Position numbers and translations under genes: made by a program. Positions 7,754-16,151 of a DNA stretch of 64,000 nucleotides are shown piece by piece; positions within the stretch are counted from its first letter, which is position 1; each line of letters begins with the position of its first letter. The stretch covers positions 1 through 64,000 of the forward strand of contig WTIZ01000060.1 of NCBI GenBank assembly GCA_011525035.1, read 5' to 3'. The notes below the pieces were generated by a model. The model made no database searches and was not told the origin of the DNA. It saw nothing but the letters and a program-made list of their open reading frames with translations. This DNA is from Cryomorphaceae bacterium. GTDB taxonomy: Bacteria; Bacteroidota; Bacteroidia; Flavobacteriales; Schleiferiaceae.

Positions 7754-9334
7754 ATGAAGAGATTCGCCTTCCTTTTATTCCTTGTGTCAAGCCTTGCGAA
7801 AGCGCAGAGTACCTTTCCTTTTGACATCGTTTTAGAAGCTGTAAACATTACAGGAGCACCTGGACTACAATCCTACAGCAAGGCCGAACATAATGGAGAT
7901 TGGCTCATCCTTGGCGGCAGAACAGATGGGCTCCACCAGCGTCAGCCTTGGCAAGCTTTTGATGCCGCGGGACACCACTTAAACGCCGTGGTCATACATC
8001 CAGATTCTTCTACCGTTCATTGGGCGCCTTTAAGCGGGCTAAACAACGACACTCTTGAAGCTCAATTAAGCGGGACGAACGCCAATTTTACCCAAGTAGG
8101 TGATTACTTATACATTGTTGGTGGTTACGGACTGTCCGCTGGCTCTGTACACATCACCCACCCTATGTTGACCGTTGTAAATGTTCCTTCAGCCATTGCC
8201 TCGATCAAATCTAACGGCACTTTGGACAGCTCAGATTTTGCCGTCTTTTCAGATGAAGATTTCGCAGTGACCGGCGGTAAACTCATGCATCTTGATGGCA
8301 AATTTTGGTTGGTTGGGGGGCACCGATTCGACGGTCAATATAACCCGATGGGACACAATACTTACACCCAAAGCTACACGGAGGAAATATTGCCTTTTTC
8401 CGTGAGCGGAACCTTCCCCAATCTGACCATTTCAAAATTGGATCCAATCGTCGATACTGACGAATTACACCGCCGGGATTATAACGTTACCTACATGAGT
8501 GACGGCACCGACTACTACTTCAATATTTGGTCTGGGGTCTTCCAAAAAACCGCCGACCTTCCCTACCTAAACGCTGTAGAGATTCACGACACCAACCTCA
8601 CCTCCGTACCCAACTTTAGCCAATACCTGAATCACTACCATTGTCCGTCTTTATCTCTTTATGGTCAAGATCAGGATGCTATGTATACGGTATTCTTTGG
8701 AGGAATTGCACAGTATTACTATTCAAACGGGACCATGATGCAGGACAACAATGTTCCCTTTGTCAACACTATAGGTATCGTTGAAAAACGTGCAGGAGCC
8801 TATTCTGAAACGAAGTCTAGCACTACTATGCCTGGGCTTTTGGGTGCCGGTGCAGAGTTCTTTCTAAACGAGGAATTAGTGCATAACCACCACGTACTGC
8901 AGGCAGACTCTATTGGTACAGACACCACTTGGACAGGATACATTTACGGCGGAATTTCTTCTCCCGCGGCTAATGTGTTTTTTGGCGGCATGACCAATCA
9001 AAGTTCTGCTAGCTCCACCATTTACAGGGTTGGATTAGTGCGGAACAGTGGCTTGAGTTTGAATGAAGAATTGCCAGGATCGGCCCTAGAATTATTGGTC
9101 GCTCCAAACCCTTCGAAAGACCTTCTTATGGCACAATTCAGAGCGGTTAAAAATGGTACCGCCAACTACAGGGTTATTAGCCCTCAAGGAAAAGTGATTG
9201 CTAAAGGTTCTCAAAAAGTGGAAGTAGGCAAAAATCTACTTAACCTAGGTAATTTGAAGGCGGCTGCAGGCAACTATATTCTTCAGGTTGAAGCCGAAGG
9301 TCAACAACAACAAATTCAGTTTAACTGGAACTAG
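7754..9334 (+). CDS. Secreted kelch-like protein with T9SS C-terminal sorting domain
   Basis: A 526-residue protein with a clear signal peptide (MKRFAFLLFLVSSLAKAQS). The body has recurring beta-propeller-type GG motifs: LGGRTDG, VGGYG, VGGHRFDG, FFGGIAQ and YGGIS. From about residue 455 there is a type A T9SS sorting domain starting with ELLVAPNPSKDLL and containing YRVISPQGKVI and GNYILQV. It is predicted to cross the outer membrane through the type IX secretion system and be surface-bound or released. The sprE gene for that system lies at 48912. Its function is unknown. Its 3' end overlaps the convergent trpS stop by 4 bp. Confidence 0.85.
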   Translation: MKRFAFLLFLVSSLAKAQSTFPFDIVLEAVNITGAPGLQSYSKAEHNGDWLILGGRTDGLHQRQPWQAFDAAGHHLNAVVIHPDSSTVHWAPLSGLNNDTLEAQLSGTNANFTQVGDYLYIVGGYGLSAGSVHITHPMLTVVNVPSAIASIKSNGTLDSSDFAVFSDEDFAVTGGKLMHLDGKFWLVGGHRFDGQYNPMGHNTYTQSYTEEILPFSVSGTFPNLTISKLDPIVDTDELHRRDYNVTYMSDGTDYYFNIWSGVFQKTADLPYLNAVEIHDTNLTSVPNFSQYLNHYHCPSLSLYGQDQDAMYTVFFGGIAQYYYSNGTMMQDNNVPFVNTIGIVEKRAGAYSETKSSTTMPGLLGAGAEFFLNEELVHNHHVLQADSIGTDTTWTGYIYGGISSPAANVFFGGMTNQSSASSTIYRVGLVRNSGLSLNEELPGSALELLVAPNPSKDLLMAQFRAVKNGTANYRVISPQGKVIAKGSQKVEVGKNLLNLGNLKAAAGNYILQVEAEGQQQQIQFNWN

Positions 9335-10299
9335 AAGCCGAGCTTTTCGCGCACCCTTGATAAGGTAGCCGCTGCTACCGGTCGTGCTTTCTCTGCACCA
9401 ACCTTCAAAGCCGCCATAACCTCATCAGGGTTGGCCATGTAGTGATCGAACTTCTCACGAGCTTCTCCAAACTCTTCCAAAATGAGCTCAAGCAGTGCCG
9501 TTTTTGCATGTCCGTAGCCAAAGTTCCCGCCGCGGTATTTTGCTGCTAAATCAGCGATCTGTTCGTCCGTTCCCAAGAGTTTGTAAAGGGCAAAAACATT
9601 ACACGTCTCTGGGTCTTTAGGGTCTTCAAGCGGTGTAGAATCGGTCTGAATACCCATGATCTGCTTCTTCAACTGCTTCTTAGGCAAGAAGACGTCTACC
9701 ACATTTCCGTAGCTCTTGCTCATCTTGCGACCGTCGGTACCTGGGATGGTCATCACAGATTCTGAAATCTTCGCTTCCGGCAACACGAAAGTCTCGCCGT
9801 ATTTATGGTTGAAACTCGAAGCCAAATCGCGCGTGATCTCCAAGTGCTGTTTTTGATCCTTGCCAACTGGGACAATGTGTGCGTCGTACAATAAAATGTC
9901 CGAAGCCATAAGCACAGGGTAGTCAAACAAGCCCGCGTTCACGTCGCTAAGATTGTCGCTCTTGTCCTTGAAGCTGTGTGCATTGGCCAGCATCGGATAC
10001 GGCGTAAAACAGTTCAAATACCAAGTCAACTCTGTACATTCCGGCAAATGACTCTGTGCATAAAAGACCACTTTTTCAGGATCCAGCCCACAAGCCAACC
10101 AAGCGGCTGCAGTGGCCAACAAGTTTTCCTTACGAACATCAGCATCCTTCACGGTGGTCAAGCTGTGCAGGTCGGCAATGAACAAAAAGGCCTCGTTCTT
10201 TGGGTCTTTGCTCATTTCTATCGCCGGACGGATTGCGCCCAAGATGTTTCCTAAATGTTGTCTTCCAGAACTCTGGATGCCTGTTAATACTCTCGCCAT
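9331..10299 (-). CDS. trpS: Tryptophanyl-tRNA synthetase
   Basis: A 322-residue class I synthetase of typical bacterial TrpRS length. The HIGH-like motif is HLGN in QSSGRQHLGNILGA near the N-terminus. The KMSKS loop is present exactly as GRKMSKSYGN. The region MLANAHSFKDK with DYPVLMASDILLYDA is characteristic of bacterial TrpRS. It charges tRNA(Trp) in the cytoplasm. It is the last gene of a minus-strand group SDR - lipoprotein - trpS, with a 15-bp gap to the lipoprotein. No trp leader or T-box is visible upstream. Confidence 0.96.
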   Translation of the reverse strand: MARVLTGIQSSGRQHLGNILGAIRPAIEMSKDPKNEAFLFIADLHSLTTVKDADVRKENLLATAAAWLACGLDPEKVVFYAQSHLPECTELTWYLNCFTPYPMLANAHSFKDKSDNLSDVNAGLFDYPVLMASDILLYDAHIVPVGKDQKQHLEITRDLASSFNHKYGETFVLPEAKISESVMTIPGTDGRKMSKSYGNVVDVFLPKKQLKKQIMGIQTDSTPLEDPKDPETCNVFALYKLLGTDEQIADLAAKYRGGNFGYGHAKTALLELILEEFGEAREKFDHYMANPDEVMAALKVGAEKARPVAAATLSRVREKLGF

Positions 10300-10314
10300 T
10301 GCTGGTAGCCTTTC

Positions 10315-10800
10315 TTATTTAATCAAGGTCAATTCTAAATCAATATCTGCCCAGTAGCTGCTATCTGCTGGAATCTGCATGAACGACGTTGTCCAAACTT
10401 GTTGGGTCGGCAGTCCGCTAACCATCACAAAGTTGAAACTCACGCTGTCGTTATCCAAAACTAAGGTGCTGTCGTTGTTGGTGAGCGTCCATGAACCAGA
10501 ACTTTTCAAGGAAACCGGAACTTGGATGGAATTCAAATCGGCCACAAAGGCAATGTCGATATTGCCAGTGTCTGGCATCTCATAAATATTCACGGAGCCA
10601 ATGAGTTGTGTACCCAGCCCGGAAAACTGCACCAAGGCAGAAGGATTGAGCGGGTTGGGCATTTCACCGCTGTACGCAACTTGACTCAACGTCCATTCAC
10701 CTAAAATGTCCTGGCGAATAAACTGTGTTGATGGCGTCGGTTCGTTCGTACATGCTACTGCTAAAAACAGAGCGCTTAACATAAGGGCCAATTTCTTCAT
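10315..10800 (-). CDS. Lipocalin-like predicted lipoprotein
   Basis: A 161-residue protein with signal sequence and lipobox LAVAC, so the mature N-terminus is Cys17 and the protein is probably outer-membrane or periplasmic. ILGEWTLSQVAYSG near the mature start resembles the opening strand of lipocalin-like domains in Bacteroidota lipoproteins, and the rest is beta-rich. No function can be assigned. It overlaps the preceding SDR stop by ATGA translational coupling, so it is part of an operon with the SDR and trpS. Confidence 0.7.
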   Translation of the reverse strand: MKKLALMLSALFLAVACTNEPTPSTQFIRQDILGEWTLSQVAYSGEMPNPLNPSALVQFSGLGTQLIGSVNIYEMPDTGNIDIAFVADLNSIQVPVSLKSSGSWTLTNNDSTLVLDNDSVSFNFVMVSGLPTQQVWTTSFMQIPADSSYWADIDLELTLIK

Positions 10801-11507
10801 GATAAAGGGTTTATTTGTGAAATAGGGAAAACCACGCTTGGCTTCTCCTGGGCTTCAATCACATACAACAAGCGTTCTGCTACGGTGTTCGGATCGACTA
10901 GGTTGCCCGATTCATATTCTTCAATGAAATGTGCGACAGAAGGAAAGTCTTCTATAGTAGTTTTTCGAATCTGTGCCTGCATAGGGGTGTCCACTTTCCC
11001 GGGCTTAAAGGCATGGATGGCTACATCAGGATACTCTTGTGCCGCCACCTCAGCATACATGTGAATGGCCGCTTTAGAAGCGCAATATGCCGACCAACCG
11101 GGAATGGAATATTGGGCAGCACCGGACCCTGTAAAGTACACTTGCTTTTCGCCCGCCACCTCTTTGAGGAATCTCGCTGTAAGGCGCATTGGAGCAGTTA
11201 CGTTCAAAAGCATACAAGCGTTGATTTCTTCAGCAGTAGCGTTTTCGCTCTGAGCAACTGGCCCGAGTGTTCCTGCGTTATTTACAAGAACGGTGTGGGC
11301 TCCTGCTTTGAATTCGACGCCGTCCACTGCAGCTAAGTCGGTCAAATCACACGGGGTGAAGGTCCAATTTTCTTGACCGTCTAATTCGTTTGGCGAATTC
11401 CGCCCAACACCTTGAACGACATAGCCTTTTGCCAACGCAGCGCGTGCGATTGCTAGGCCTATGCCTGAGCTAACGCCGGTAATAATGATATGCCTGAGTG
11501 CAGACAC
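10797..11507 (-). CDS. Short-chain dehydrogenase/reductase (SDR)
   Basis: A 236-residue Rossmann-fold oxidoreductase. The cofactor motif is TGVSSGIG near residue 10, followed by NNAG, and the catalytic YCASK (YxxxK) is preceded by a Ser in FTGSGAAQYS. CDLTD after strand 3 is the adenine-site Asp motif. Arg in GVGRN after strand 2 suggests NADP(H). The substrate is unknown. The start is GTG, overlapping the stop of the upstream TrkA gene by one base (TAGTG). It is translationally coupled to the downstream lipoprotein gene. Confidence 0.87.
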   Translation of the reverse strand: MSALRHIIITGVSSGIGLAIARAALAKGYVVQGVGRNSPNELDGQENWTFTPCDLTDLAAVDGVEFKAGAHTVLVNNAGTLGPVAQSENATAEEINACMLLNVTAPMRLTARFLKEVAGEKQVYFTGSGAAQYSIPGWSAYCASKAAIHMYAEVAAQEYPDVAIHAFKPGKVDTPMQAQIRKTTIEDFPSVAHFIEEYESGNLVDPNTVAERLLYVIEAQEKPSVVFPISQINPLS

Positions 11508-12199
11508 TATGCGTTAATCTCAATGAACCTGTTCACATCGTTGTTCAATCCGAAAAGAACAAGCATATCGCCCTCGGCGATTGTACTGTCTGGCTCCGGC
11601 ACACCGTAAATGTGGTGCTCTGTCTTTTCCTCGTCGCCCTCGCCACTGGTGGTCTTCTTCAAAACAGTCACCATATTGAGGTTGTACTTTTTGCGAAGAC
11701 CAATGTCTTCTAATGTACGTCCAATGATTTTCGATGGTGCCTCAACTTCAATAATCTCGTAGTTATCCGGCAGTTCAACACACATTTTAACGCCTGGATT
11801 GGTCAGTTGCTCTGCGACGTTATTCGCCACCTCAAGCTCGGGGCTCAAGATTTCGTCAACACCCATTTTGTCCAAGATCTTGCGCTGAACAGGTCCCTGT
11901 GCACGGGCAATAATTTTCTTTACGCCAATCTCTTTGAGCTGGAAAACACACAGCAGCATTTCTTGGAAACTAGAGCCTATGCTCACTACCGCAGCATCTA
12001 CTTCTTTCAGATTTTGAGACTCAAGTGCCGCCGAATTTGTTGCATCAAGCTGTACCGCAAAGGCCACGTCTTGCGCAATCATTTGAACGCGCTCTTCACT
12101 TTCGTCAATCGCCATTACATCGGCGCCACGCTCGGATAACTTTCTGGCAATGGCCGAGCCAAATACGCCCAAACCAATTACCGCAAACTTATTATTCAT
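11507..12199 (-). CDS. TrkA/KtrA-type RCK potassium channel regulatory protein
   Basis: A 230-residue protein with an N-terminal TrkA-N Rossmann domain (GLGVFGSAIARKL, then MAIDESEERVQ) and a C-terminal TrkA-C domain from about residue 140 (IIGRTLEDIGLRKKYN). One RCK unit of this length fits KtrA, the cytosolic gating ring of KtrAB-type K+ transporters, which binds ATP/ADP or NAD(H). A membrane partner (KtrB/TrkH) is not found next to it; it may lie elsewhere. The start is ATG. The gene follows the PLP-enzyme gene by 6 bp on the same strand, so they may share a transcript. Confidence 0.88.
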   Translation of the reverse strand: MNNKFAVIGLGVFGSAIARKLSERGADVMAIDESEERVQMIAQDVAFAVQLDATNSAALESQNLKEVDAAVVSIGSSFQEMLLCVFQLKEIGVKKIIARAQGPVQRKILDKMGVDEILSPELEVANNVAEQLTNPGVKMCVELPDNYEIIEVEAPSKIIGRTLEDIGLRKKYNLNMVTVLKKTTSGEGDEEKTEHHIYGVPEPDSTIAEGDMLVLFGLNNDVNRFIEINA

Positions 12200-12205
12200 A
12201 ACTAC

Positions 12206-13357
12206 TTATTTGTCGAGGGCTTGCTCGAGGTCGGCCAACAGGTCGTCCACGTGCTCTATGCCCACAGAGAGGCGGATTAAATTATCCGTTACTCCTACTT
12301 TTTCTCTTTCTTCTTTTGGTATGGAAGCGTGTGTCATCGACGCCGGGTGACAAGCTAAAGACTCGACGCCTCCCAAGCTTTCTGCCAAGGTAATTACTTT
12401 CAAAGCACTTACTACCTCAGCTGTTTTTTCAAAGCCTTCGTCCTTTACCGTAAAGCTCACCATCCCGCCAAATTTCTTCATCTGACGCTTGGCAACCTCG
12501 TGTCCATTGTGTCCCTCAAGTCCTGGCCAAAACACTTGGTCTACTGCAGGATGAGCGTCCAAGAAGTGCGCTACCGCAGCTCCATTTTCACAATGTCTGT
12601 CCATGCGAACATGCAGCGTTTTAATGCCGCGCAGGGCAATGAAACTATCCATCGGCCCAAGGATGGCTCCCGACGCGTTCTGGATGAAATACATCTTTTC
12701 GGCAATGTCCTTGTCCGCTGTTGCCAACAAGCCTAGTACCACATCACTGTGGCCGCCGAGATATTTTGTTCCGCTGTGCATGACCACATCTGCTCCCAAA
12801 TCTAACGGTCGCTGTAAGTACGGCGTGGCAAACGTATTGTCTACCACCATCATTGCCCCGGCCGCCTTGGCCTTCTTCGAAACGGCCTCAATGTCCAACA
12901 CATTCAGCATTGGATTCGTTGGGGTTTCCATCCAAACCATTTTGGTATTGGCGCCTAAAGCCTCTGCCCAGCTTTCATCAGACATGTCTACAAAAGTGAA
13001 CTTTAAGCCGTAATCAGAAAAAACCTTGGTAAACAAGCGGTATGTGCCGCCGTAGAGGTCGTTACAGGCTACGATTTCGTCGCCCGGCTTCAAGAATTTC
13101 AATAGACAATCAATGGCCGCAAGTCCTGATCCAAATGCCGCGCCGTATTCACCGCCTTCAAGCGAAGCAATAGCTCTCTCTAAGGCAAAACGTGTGGGGT
13201 TTTGGCTGCGGCTGTATTCAAAGCCCTTGTGCTTACCCGGAGACTCCTGAACGTAGGTCGACGTCTGGTAGATGGGCGGCATTACTGCCCCGGTGGTTGG
13301 GTCGGGGTGCTGCCCGCCGTGAATGGCAAGGGTCTCAATGTTTTTACTCTTTTCCAT
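12206..13357 (-). CDS. Cystathionine gamma-synthase / gamma-lyase family PLP enzyme
   Basis: A 383-residue member of the Cys/Met metabolism PLP-dependent family. The lysine that binds PLP is K198 in HSGTKYLGGHSD. Other family marks are YSRSQNPTR (47-55), FGSGLAAI (75-82), DLYGGTYRLF and the C-terminal RLSVGIEHVDDL. It makes or cleaves cystathionine in transsulfuration. The sequence alone does not separate synthase from lyase, so no symbol is given. It sits 15 bp downstream of the bacilliredoxin gene, a thiol-related neighbour. No SAM riboswitch is visible. Confidence 0.9.
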   Translation of the reverse strand: MEKSKNIETLAIHGGQHPDPTTGAVMPPIYQTSTYVQESPGKHKGFEYSRSQNPTRFALERAIASLEGGEYGAAFGSGLAAIDCLLKFLKPGDEIVACNDLYGGTYRLFTKVFSDYGLKFTFVDMSDESWAEALGANTKMVWMETPTNPMLNVLDIEAVSKKAKAAGAMMVVDNTFATPYLQRPLDLGADVVMHSGTKYLGGHSDVVLGLLATADKDIAEKMYFIQNASGAILGPMDSFIALRGIKTLHVRMDRHCENGAAVAHFLDAHPAVDQVFWPGLEGHNGHEVAKRQMKKFGGMVSFTVKDEGFEKTAEVVSALKVITLAESLGGVESLACHPASMTHASIPKEEREKVGVTDNLIRLSVGIEHVDDLLADLEQALDK

Positions 13358-13372
13358 GATAGGTGGTTGGAA

Positions 13373-13786
13373 TTACTTGCAGTACTCTTCAAATGCGCCG
13401 AGTAGGTTTCCGGCAATCATTTGTGCCGTGCGACCTTCAATGTGGTGACGCTCGATCATGTGTACCAGCTCGCCGTCTTTAAACAAGGCCATTGCTGGAG
13501 AAGATGGAGGGAACGGAAGCATGTGCTTTCTCGCCTCGTCTACTGCCGCTTTATCGTTACCAGCAAATACGGTAATCATACGGTCTGGCTTCACTTCAGA
13601 TTTTGCCGCGGCCATTGCTGCAGGACGTGCCGAACCAGCAGCACAACCACATACAGAGTTTACCACTACCAAAGTGGTTCCTTCTGCGGTAATCGCAGCA
13701 GTCACTTCTTCCGGTGTTTTTGTTTCAGCATATCCACTATTTGCAAGCTCTGCGCGCATTGGCGCAATCATATCTTCTGGGTACAT
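13373..13786 (-). CDS. BrxA/BrxB family bacilliredoxin (YphP/YqiW)
   Basis: A 137-residue thioredoxin-fold protein beginning MYPEDMIAPMRAEL, a typical start for the family. The active site is CGC in VNSVCGCAAGSARP. Bacilliredoxins reduce mixed disulfides between protein thiols and bacillithiol. Whether this organism makes bacillithiol is not shown here. The ATG at 13786 was chosen over a TTG eight codons upstream because the family starts at MYP. A minus-strand -7 box (13808-13815) lies just ahead, divergent from gltX. Confidence 0.87.
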   Translation of the reverse strand: MYPEDMIAPMRAELANSGYAETKTPEEVTAAITAEGTTLVVVNSVCGCAAGSARPAAMAAAKSEVKPDRMITVFAGNDKAAVDEARKHMLPFPPSSPAMALFKDGELVHMIERHHIEGRTAQMIAGNLLGAFEEYCK

Positions 13787-13807
13787 ATTTAGGATGTGTT
13801 TATTAAA

Positions 13808-13815
13808 CAAAGTTA
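13808..13815 (-). promoter_or_regulatory. -7 element for the bacilliredoxin gene
   Basis: Minus-strand TAACTTTG matches TAnnTTTG and lies 22 bp before the ATG at 13786. It is arranged back to back with the gltX element at 13842-13849. Confidence 0.55.
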
Positions 13816-13841
13816 GTGTTTCCTAATGGTTTAAGCGATTG

Positions 13842-13849
13842 TACATTTG
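13842..13849 (+). promoter_or_regulatory. -7 element for gltX
   Basis: TACATTTG matches TAnnTTTG, 22 bp before the gltX ATG at 13872. Its position argues that the TTG-initiated reading frame starting at 13839, inside the promoter, is not the real gene start. Confidence 0.6.
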
Positions 13850-13871
13850 CACCAATTCAAATGACAGAATA

Positions 13872-15395
13872 ATGAGTTCAAACGTACGCGTTCGTTTCGC
13901 ACCATCTCCTACTGGACCCCTTCATATTGGTGGGGTGCGCACTGCATTATACAACTACCTGTTCGCCAAGAAGCACGGCGGCGATTTCTTGTTGCGTGTC
14001 GAAGACACGGATCAAACACGATTTGTGCCGGGTGCTGAGCAATACATCATTGAGGCTTTGGCCTGGTGTGGCATTAGCCCTGACGAAGGAATTGGCGGCG
14101 AAGACAGAGGAAACGGCCCGTACCGCCAGAGTGAACGCAAGCCAATGTACCGTGAATACGTAGACCAGCTGCTCGCAGACGACAAGGCATACATCGCCTT
14201 CGACACCTCGGAAGAGCTGGACACTATGCGCCAAATGGCAAAGGATGCTGGTGCTGCGAACTGGCAGTACAACTACATCACTCGCGGCAATATGAAGAAC
14301 TCATTGACCCTTCCAAAAGAAGAGGTTGACGCGAAAATTGCAGCAGGTGAGCCGTACGTTGTACGCATCAAGCTTCCACGCGACCACGAAGTTCGTTTCG
14401 AGGACACTATCCGCGGTTGGGTGAGCGTGAACACCAACAACATGGACGACAAGGTCCTTTTCAAAGCCGACGGTATGCCGACCTACCATTTGGCCAATAT
14501 CGTTGACGATCATTTGATGGGCATCACTCACGTGATCCGCGGTGAAGAGTGGTTGCCTTCTGCACCGCTCCACGTTATGCTTTATGAAGCTTTCGGTTGG
14601 GAGCGCCCAATATTCGCTCACCTTCCGCTTTTGTTGAAACCAGACGGGCCGGGAAAATTGAGCAAGCGCGACGGCGACCGCCTTGGCTTTCCTGTATTCC
14701 CTATCGATTGGAACAACCCTGATACAGGCGAAACAGCTAGTGGTTACCGCGAATTTGGCTTCTTCCCAGGCTCTTTCATCAACATGCTTGCCTTACTAGG
14801 GTGGAACCCAGGCACCGAGCAAGAAGTCTTTGATCTTCAAGGTTTAATTGACGCCTTTGACCTGAGCAAGGTTTCTAAATCTGGCGCAAAATTCGACTTC
14901 GAAAAGGGCAAGTGGTTCAACCAACTGTACCTACGTGCATTGAGTGAAGATGAATTGGCCGCTGAGCTTAAAAAGGAGCTAGATAAAGAAGGCCTTTCAT
15001 ACAACGAAGCGCACCTAGGCAAGATTGCAACGATGATGAGTGAGCGTGCAACGTTCCCGCAAGATCTGCTCACCGAGGGCCGATTCCTATTCGAAACTCC
15101 GACCGAGTACGACGAGAAAACTCGCAACAAAAAGTGGAAAGACGATAGTGCCGGCATGATGCAGGACCTTTCTGCCCGCTTTGACGCACTGACCGATTTC
15201 ACTGAAGCCAATATTGAAGCCGCGTTCAAAGGCTATTTGGCAGAAAAAGAATTGGGCTTTGGAAAAGTGGGTCCGTCCTTCCGTCTTGCAGTAACCGGTA
15301 AAGGCATGGGTCCATCTATGTTCACGATTTGTGAGGTCCTTGGTAAACAAGAAGTCCTTTCTCGCATTACTAAAGCAGTAGAAGTTTTAGGATAA
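13872..15395 (+). CDS. gltX: Glutamyl-tRNA synthetase
   Basis: A 507-residue class I aminoacyl-tRNA synthetase. The HIGH-type motif is FAPSPTGPLHIGGVRTALYN at the N-terminus, and the KMSKS-type loop is KLSKRDGDRLGFPVFP. The C-terminal helical anticodon-binding domain is complete. The presence of gatC fits a non-discriminating GluRS that also charges tRNA(Gln), although trp/gln specificity was not tested and a glnS elsewhere is possible. The ATG at 13872 fits both the family start and the promoter position. The stop overlaps the folB start by one base (TAATG). Confidence 0.97.
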   Translation: MSSNVRVRFAPSPTGPLHIGGVRTALYNYLFAKKHGGDFLLRVEDTDQTRFVPGAEQYIIEALAWCGISPDEGIGGEDRGNGPYRQSERKPMYREYVDQLLADDKAYIAFDTSEELDTMRQMAKDAGAANWQYNYITRGNMKNSLTLPKEEVDAKIAAGEPYVVRIKLPRDHEVRFEDTIRGWVSVNTNNMDDKVLFKADGMPTYHLANIVDDHLMGITHVIRGEEWLPSAPLHVMLYEAFGWERPIFAHLPLLLKPDGPGKLSKRDGDRLGFPVFPIDWNNPDTGETASGYREFGFFPGSFINMLALLGWNPGTEQEVFDLQGLIDAFDLSKVSKSGAKFDFEKGKWFNQLYLRALSEDELAAELKKELDKEGLSYNEAHLGKIATMMSERATFPQDLLTEGRFLFETPTEYDEKTRNKKWKDDSAGMMQDLSARFDALTDFTEANIEAAFKGYLAEKELGFGKVGPSFRLAVTGKGMGPSMFTICEVLGKQEVLSRITKAVEVLG

Positions 15396-15760
15396 TGACC
15401 GCATTGCATCAAATTGACGTTCACGGAATCCGCATTTACACCAACCATGGCTGTATGCAAGAGGAAGCTGTCATAGGCTCCCACTACGAGGTAAACATCA
15501 GCGTATGGGCTGACCTCAGCGCCTCAGTGGCTTCTGACGAGCTCGTGGATACTGTCGATTACGTTGCGCTAAATGCCATCGCCAAAGAAGAAATGGCCGT
15601 TCGTGCGAAGCTCCTCGAGGTGGTGTGCCAGCGCATGATTGATCGCATTATGAACGAACATCCCATGGTTCAAAAAGCATGGGTGAACGTCGCTAAGCTC
15701 AACCCACCCATCAATGGAGATGTTGAGCGTGTCGCGCTGACTTTTACAGCAGAACGATAG
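15395..15760 (+). CDS. folB: Dihydroneopterin aldolase
   Basis: A 121-residue protein with the FolB fold pattern: IDVHGIRIYTNHGCMQEEAVIGSHYEV at the N-terminus, then DTVDYVALNAI and a C-terminal AWVNVAKLNPPINGDVERVAL. It converts dihydroneopterin to 6-hydroxymethyl-dihydropterin in folate synthesis. The E-E after GCMQ and the KLNPP motif contribute to the pterin site in the family. It is translationally coupled to gltX through TAATG. It is the last gene of the unit before tRNA-Cys. Confidence 0.92.
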   Translation: MTALHQIDVHGIRIYTNHGCMQEEAVIGSHYEVNISVWADLSASVASDELVDTVDYVALNAIAKEEMAVRAKLLEVVCQRMIDRIMNEHPMVQKAWVNVAKLNPPINGDVERVALTFTAER

Positions 15761-15797
15761 AGACAAAATAAACTCGAGGCCGTTAAATATTTTCTCC

Positions 15798-15805
15798 TAT
15801 TTTTG
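15798..15805 (+). promoter_or_regulatory. -7 element for tRNA-Cys
   Basis: TATTTTTG matches TAnnTTTG and ends 10 nt before the first base of tRNA-Cys. Confidence 0.6.
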
Positions 15806-15815
15806 GCCTCCCTAA

Positions 15816-15886
15816 GGTTCCGTGGCCGAGTGGCTAGGCACTGGTCTGCAAAACCAGCTACAGCGGTTCGAGTCCGCTCGGAACCT
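15816..15886 (+). tRNA. tRNA-Cys (anticodon GCA)
   Basis: This is a clean cloverleaf. The acceptor stem is GGTTCCG / CGGAACC with discriminator T, as expected for tRNA-Cys. The D arm is GCCGAGTGGCTAGGC, and the anticodon stem CTGGT / ACCAG has loop CTGCAAA. The T arm is GCGG-TTCGAGT-CCGC. The CCA end is not encoded. It has its own promoter element and terminator. Confidence 0.97.
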
Positions 15887-15900
15887 CAGAAGAAGAAAAG

Positions 15901-15931
15901 CCCCGGCTCGCGATGCGAGCTGGGGTTTTTT
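15901..15931 (+). terminator. Intrinsic terminator of tRNA-Cys
   Basis: A stem CCCCGGCTCGC / GCGAGCTGGGG with one internal mismatch and loop GAT is followed by six T, 14 nt after the tRNA. Confidence 0.88.
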
Positions 15932-16098
15932 AGTTAGACACTCGCCAAGCTTGCTTGAGAGAGTGGATGACTAAAAACCCAAGGGCTTTGCGGCAGCAAA
16001 GGACCGGGGCGTTCTTACTGACCTTAGGTGACAATGCGGTCCGCCTGAGCGCAGCGAAGGCAATCCGCACCAATCCCAAATCACAACTTGATAGAAAT
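15932..16098. repeat. Gene-free gap with two REP-like palindromes
   Basis: The gap between two terminators holds a nested dyad at 15939-15965 (CACTC, CAAGC, GCTTG, GAGTG) and the imperfect palindrome GCCTGAGCGCAGCGAAGGC at 16043-16061. The latter resembles the widespread TGAGCG..GTCGAAG type of intergenic REP palindrome. A 62-codon open frame crosses this gap but has no recognisable protein character. It may be a remnant of a small mobile palindromic element. Confidence 0.4.
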
Positions 16099-16133
16099 AA
16101 AAAACCCCCGGAGCCTGTATCCGAGGGTTTTTA
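16099..16133 (-). terminator. Intrinsic terminator of GapN-type dehydrogenase gene
   Basis: On the minus strand, AAAAACCCTCGG and CCGGGGGTTTTTT form a stem around an ~8-nt loop with a T-run, 19 bp after the stop codon of the aldehyde dehydrogenase gene. Confidence 0.82.
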
Positions 16134-16151
16134 CACGATTTAGGTCATCGC

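Noticed and set aside
13839-13871. TTG-initiated N-terminal extension of gltX
   Set aside because: It begins inside the -7 promoter element; the ATG at 13872 fits the family start.
15955-16143. 62-codon open frame between tRNA-Cys and the aldehyde dehydrogenase gene
   Set aside because: It runs through REP-like palindromes and the opposing terminator and has no protein-like pattern.
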